Under the pieces are notes generated by a model that was not told the origin of the DNA, ran no database searches, and saw only the letters and a list, made by a program, of their open reading frames with translations. From NCBI GenBank assembly GCA_946500295.1, contig CAMMVF010000007.1, positions 38,073 to 102,072 on the forward strand: a stretch of DNA of 64,000 nt. Reading direction: 5' to 3'. The DNA is from an uncultured Clostridia bacterium. Lineage in GTDB: Bacteria > Bacillota > Clostridia > Oscillospirales > Acutalibacteraceae. Position 1 is the stretch's first letter; each line of letters opens with the position of its first letter. Shown one piece after another: positions 63,388-64,000 of this stretch. The position numbers and the translations under genes were made by a program.

Positions 63388-64000
63388 AAGTACCTCGATA
63401 TGCTGCGAATAATTGACACTAAAGCCCATGGGGGAGAAATGAGAAATTTATAAAGGATTTTTGCCGCATTCGCCGTCTCAAAAAACCATGCATTGCTATC
63501 ATAGCCAGTTTGCCACCGCAATGAGCTGCCAATGTCAACTATCTTTGCGTTTTCTTTCTTTATTCCCAATATATAAGCAAAATAATGAAGCTGTAGCTCG
63601 ATATTTATTCCACCAATTGTTCTGCCTTTAAGAAAGTTCACGTTCATATATCTCGCCATTCTATATATCGCCTCGGCTAATGTTTTTCCTCCACCTCTCC
63701 ATAAAATACTTGAATAAGGATTATTTTCAAAAGGAAACTGAATAACGCCTTCTTTAGTAGCTGCATATATGAAAATGTAATTACTCCCCCATATAGTAAG
63801 TGTACTTCTAGCAAAATAACGCTTTGTGCTAGGATTATATGTGTACCAATTTTTATACTTAAAATATCCGTTATAATCTATATAGTTTACACTATTATTC
63901 TCACAATACGCAAACATATTGGTGCTGAGAGGCGAGCCTGTTGCGGTATCGCAATATACATCCGCATTAATAAACCTTCCGGTATCGGGGTCATAGTAGC
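63384..64000 (-). CDS. Rhs repeat protein, C-terminal end with unassigned toxin domain (5' end outside window)
   Basis: Open to the right edge. The first visible residues are the Rhs core end (YYDPDTGRFINADVYCD, then NMFAYCENNSVN). The last 160 residues are unique to this piece (STLTIWGSNYIFIYAATKEG, GGGKTLAEAIYRMARYMN, IVDIGSSLRWQTGYDSNAWF) and I cannot assign them. The C-terminus has a hydrophobic stretch (ILYKFLISPPWALVSIIRSI). As the only piece not seen to be truncated and the one nearest the expected main gene, it is the best candidate for the active tip of a full-length Rhs/WapA-type toxin. It is coupled to the lipoprotein gene that follows. Confidence 0.75.
   Translation of the reverse strand, partial: YYDPDTGRFINADVYCDTATGSPLSTNMFAYCENNSVNYIDYNGYFKYKNWYTYNPSTKRYFARSTLTIWGSNYIFIYAATKEGVIQFPFENNPYSSILWRGGGKTLAEAIYRMARYMNVNFLKGRTIGGINIELQLHYFAYILGIKKENAKIVDIGSSLRWQTGYDSNAWFFETANAAKILYKFLISPPWALVSIIRSISRYL

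Overview
The window looks like chromosome of a low-to-middle GC Gram-positive anaerobe of the Clostridia, most likely Ruminococcaceae/Oscillospiraceae-like. This is inferred from gene content and order, not from a marker gene. Support comes from the spore-lineage yab cluster (MurJ/SpoVB-like flippase, mazG, hup, rqcP, yabP, yabQ, divIC, yabR-like), the aminotransferase (DapL) route to diaminopimelate, paired glgC/glgD, an ANTAR regulator and the long nusB-to-relA operon. I saw no rRNA, tRNA, CRISPR array, transposase or phage gene.

Layout. 1-0.5 kb: tail of a GNAT acetyltransferase and a fragment of pyridoxamine kinase. 0.5-2 kb: gdhA behind a leader with a terminator hairpin. 2.1-2.9 kb: two small exported proteins. 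3.2-9.2 kb: glycogen operon glgB-glgC-glgD-glgA. 9.6-10.2 kb: family 4 uracil-DNA glycosylase. 10.6-14.4 kb: ddl-murF-sodium symporter. 15-24.2 kb: ANTAR regulator, carA, a carB-dapF fused frame, pyrG, dapL and a small unknown gene, linking carbamoyl phosphate/CTP with lysine and cell-wall precursors. 24.4-26.7 kb: a lipoprotein, a membrane protein and a frameshifted STAS protein. 27-32.7 kb: yab/divIC/mazG/flippase cluster. 32.8-50 kb: a tightly packed 16-gene operon from nusB to a uridine-kinase-like gene, covering isoprenoid precursors (dxs, ispA), DNA repair (xseAB, recN, recJ), stringent response (relA), arginine control (argR) and tRNA quality control (dtd). 50.3-52.6 kb: CPBP protease, tadA, GNAT. 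52.6-53.8 kb: alkaline phosphatase lipoprotein. 54-58.1 kb: MoxR-DUF58-transglutaminase operon.

58.2-64 kb is the accessory part. Three Rhs C-terminal pieces lie head to tail on the minus strand. They share an Rhs core and each carries a different C-terminal domain; at least two of these look papain-like. Each is followed by a gene for an exported or lipid-anchored protein, the likely immunity factor. One such lipoprotein gene is present twice, with an identical protein, in a repeat of about 500 bp. This resembles a polymorphic-toxin locus with displaced orphan cassettes; the full-length gene probably continues beyond the right edge.

Two other things stand out. Eight copies of a modular, hairpin-rich intergenic repeat of 75-170 bp occur between 9.4 and 50.3 kb. 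The carB and dapF genes form one open frame, with a Shine-Dalgarno and GTG start for dapF embedded inside it.
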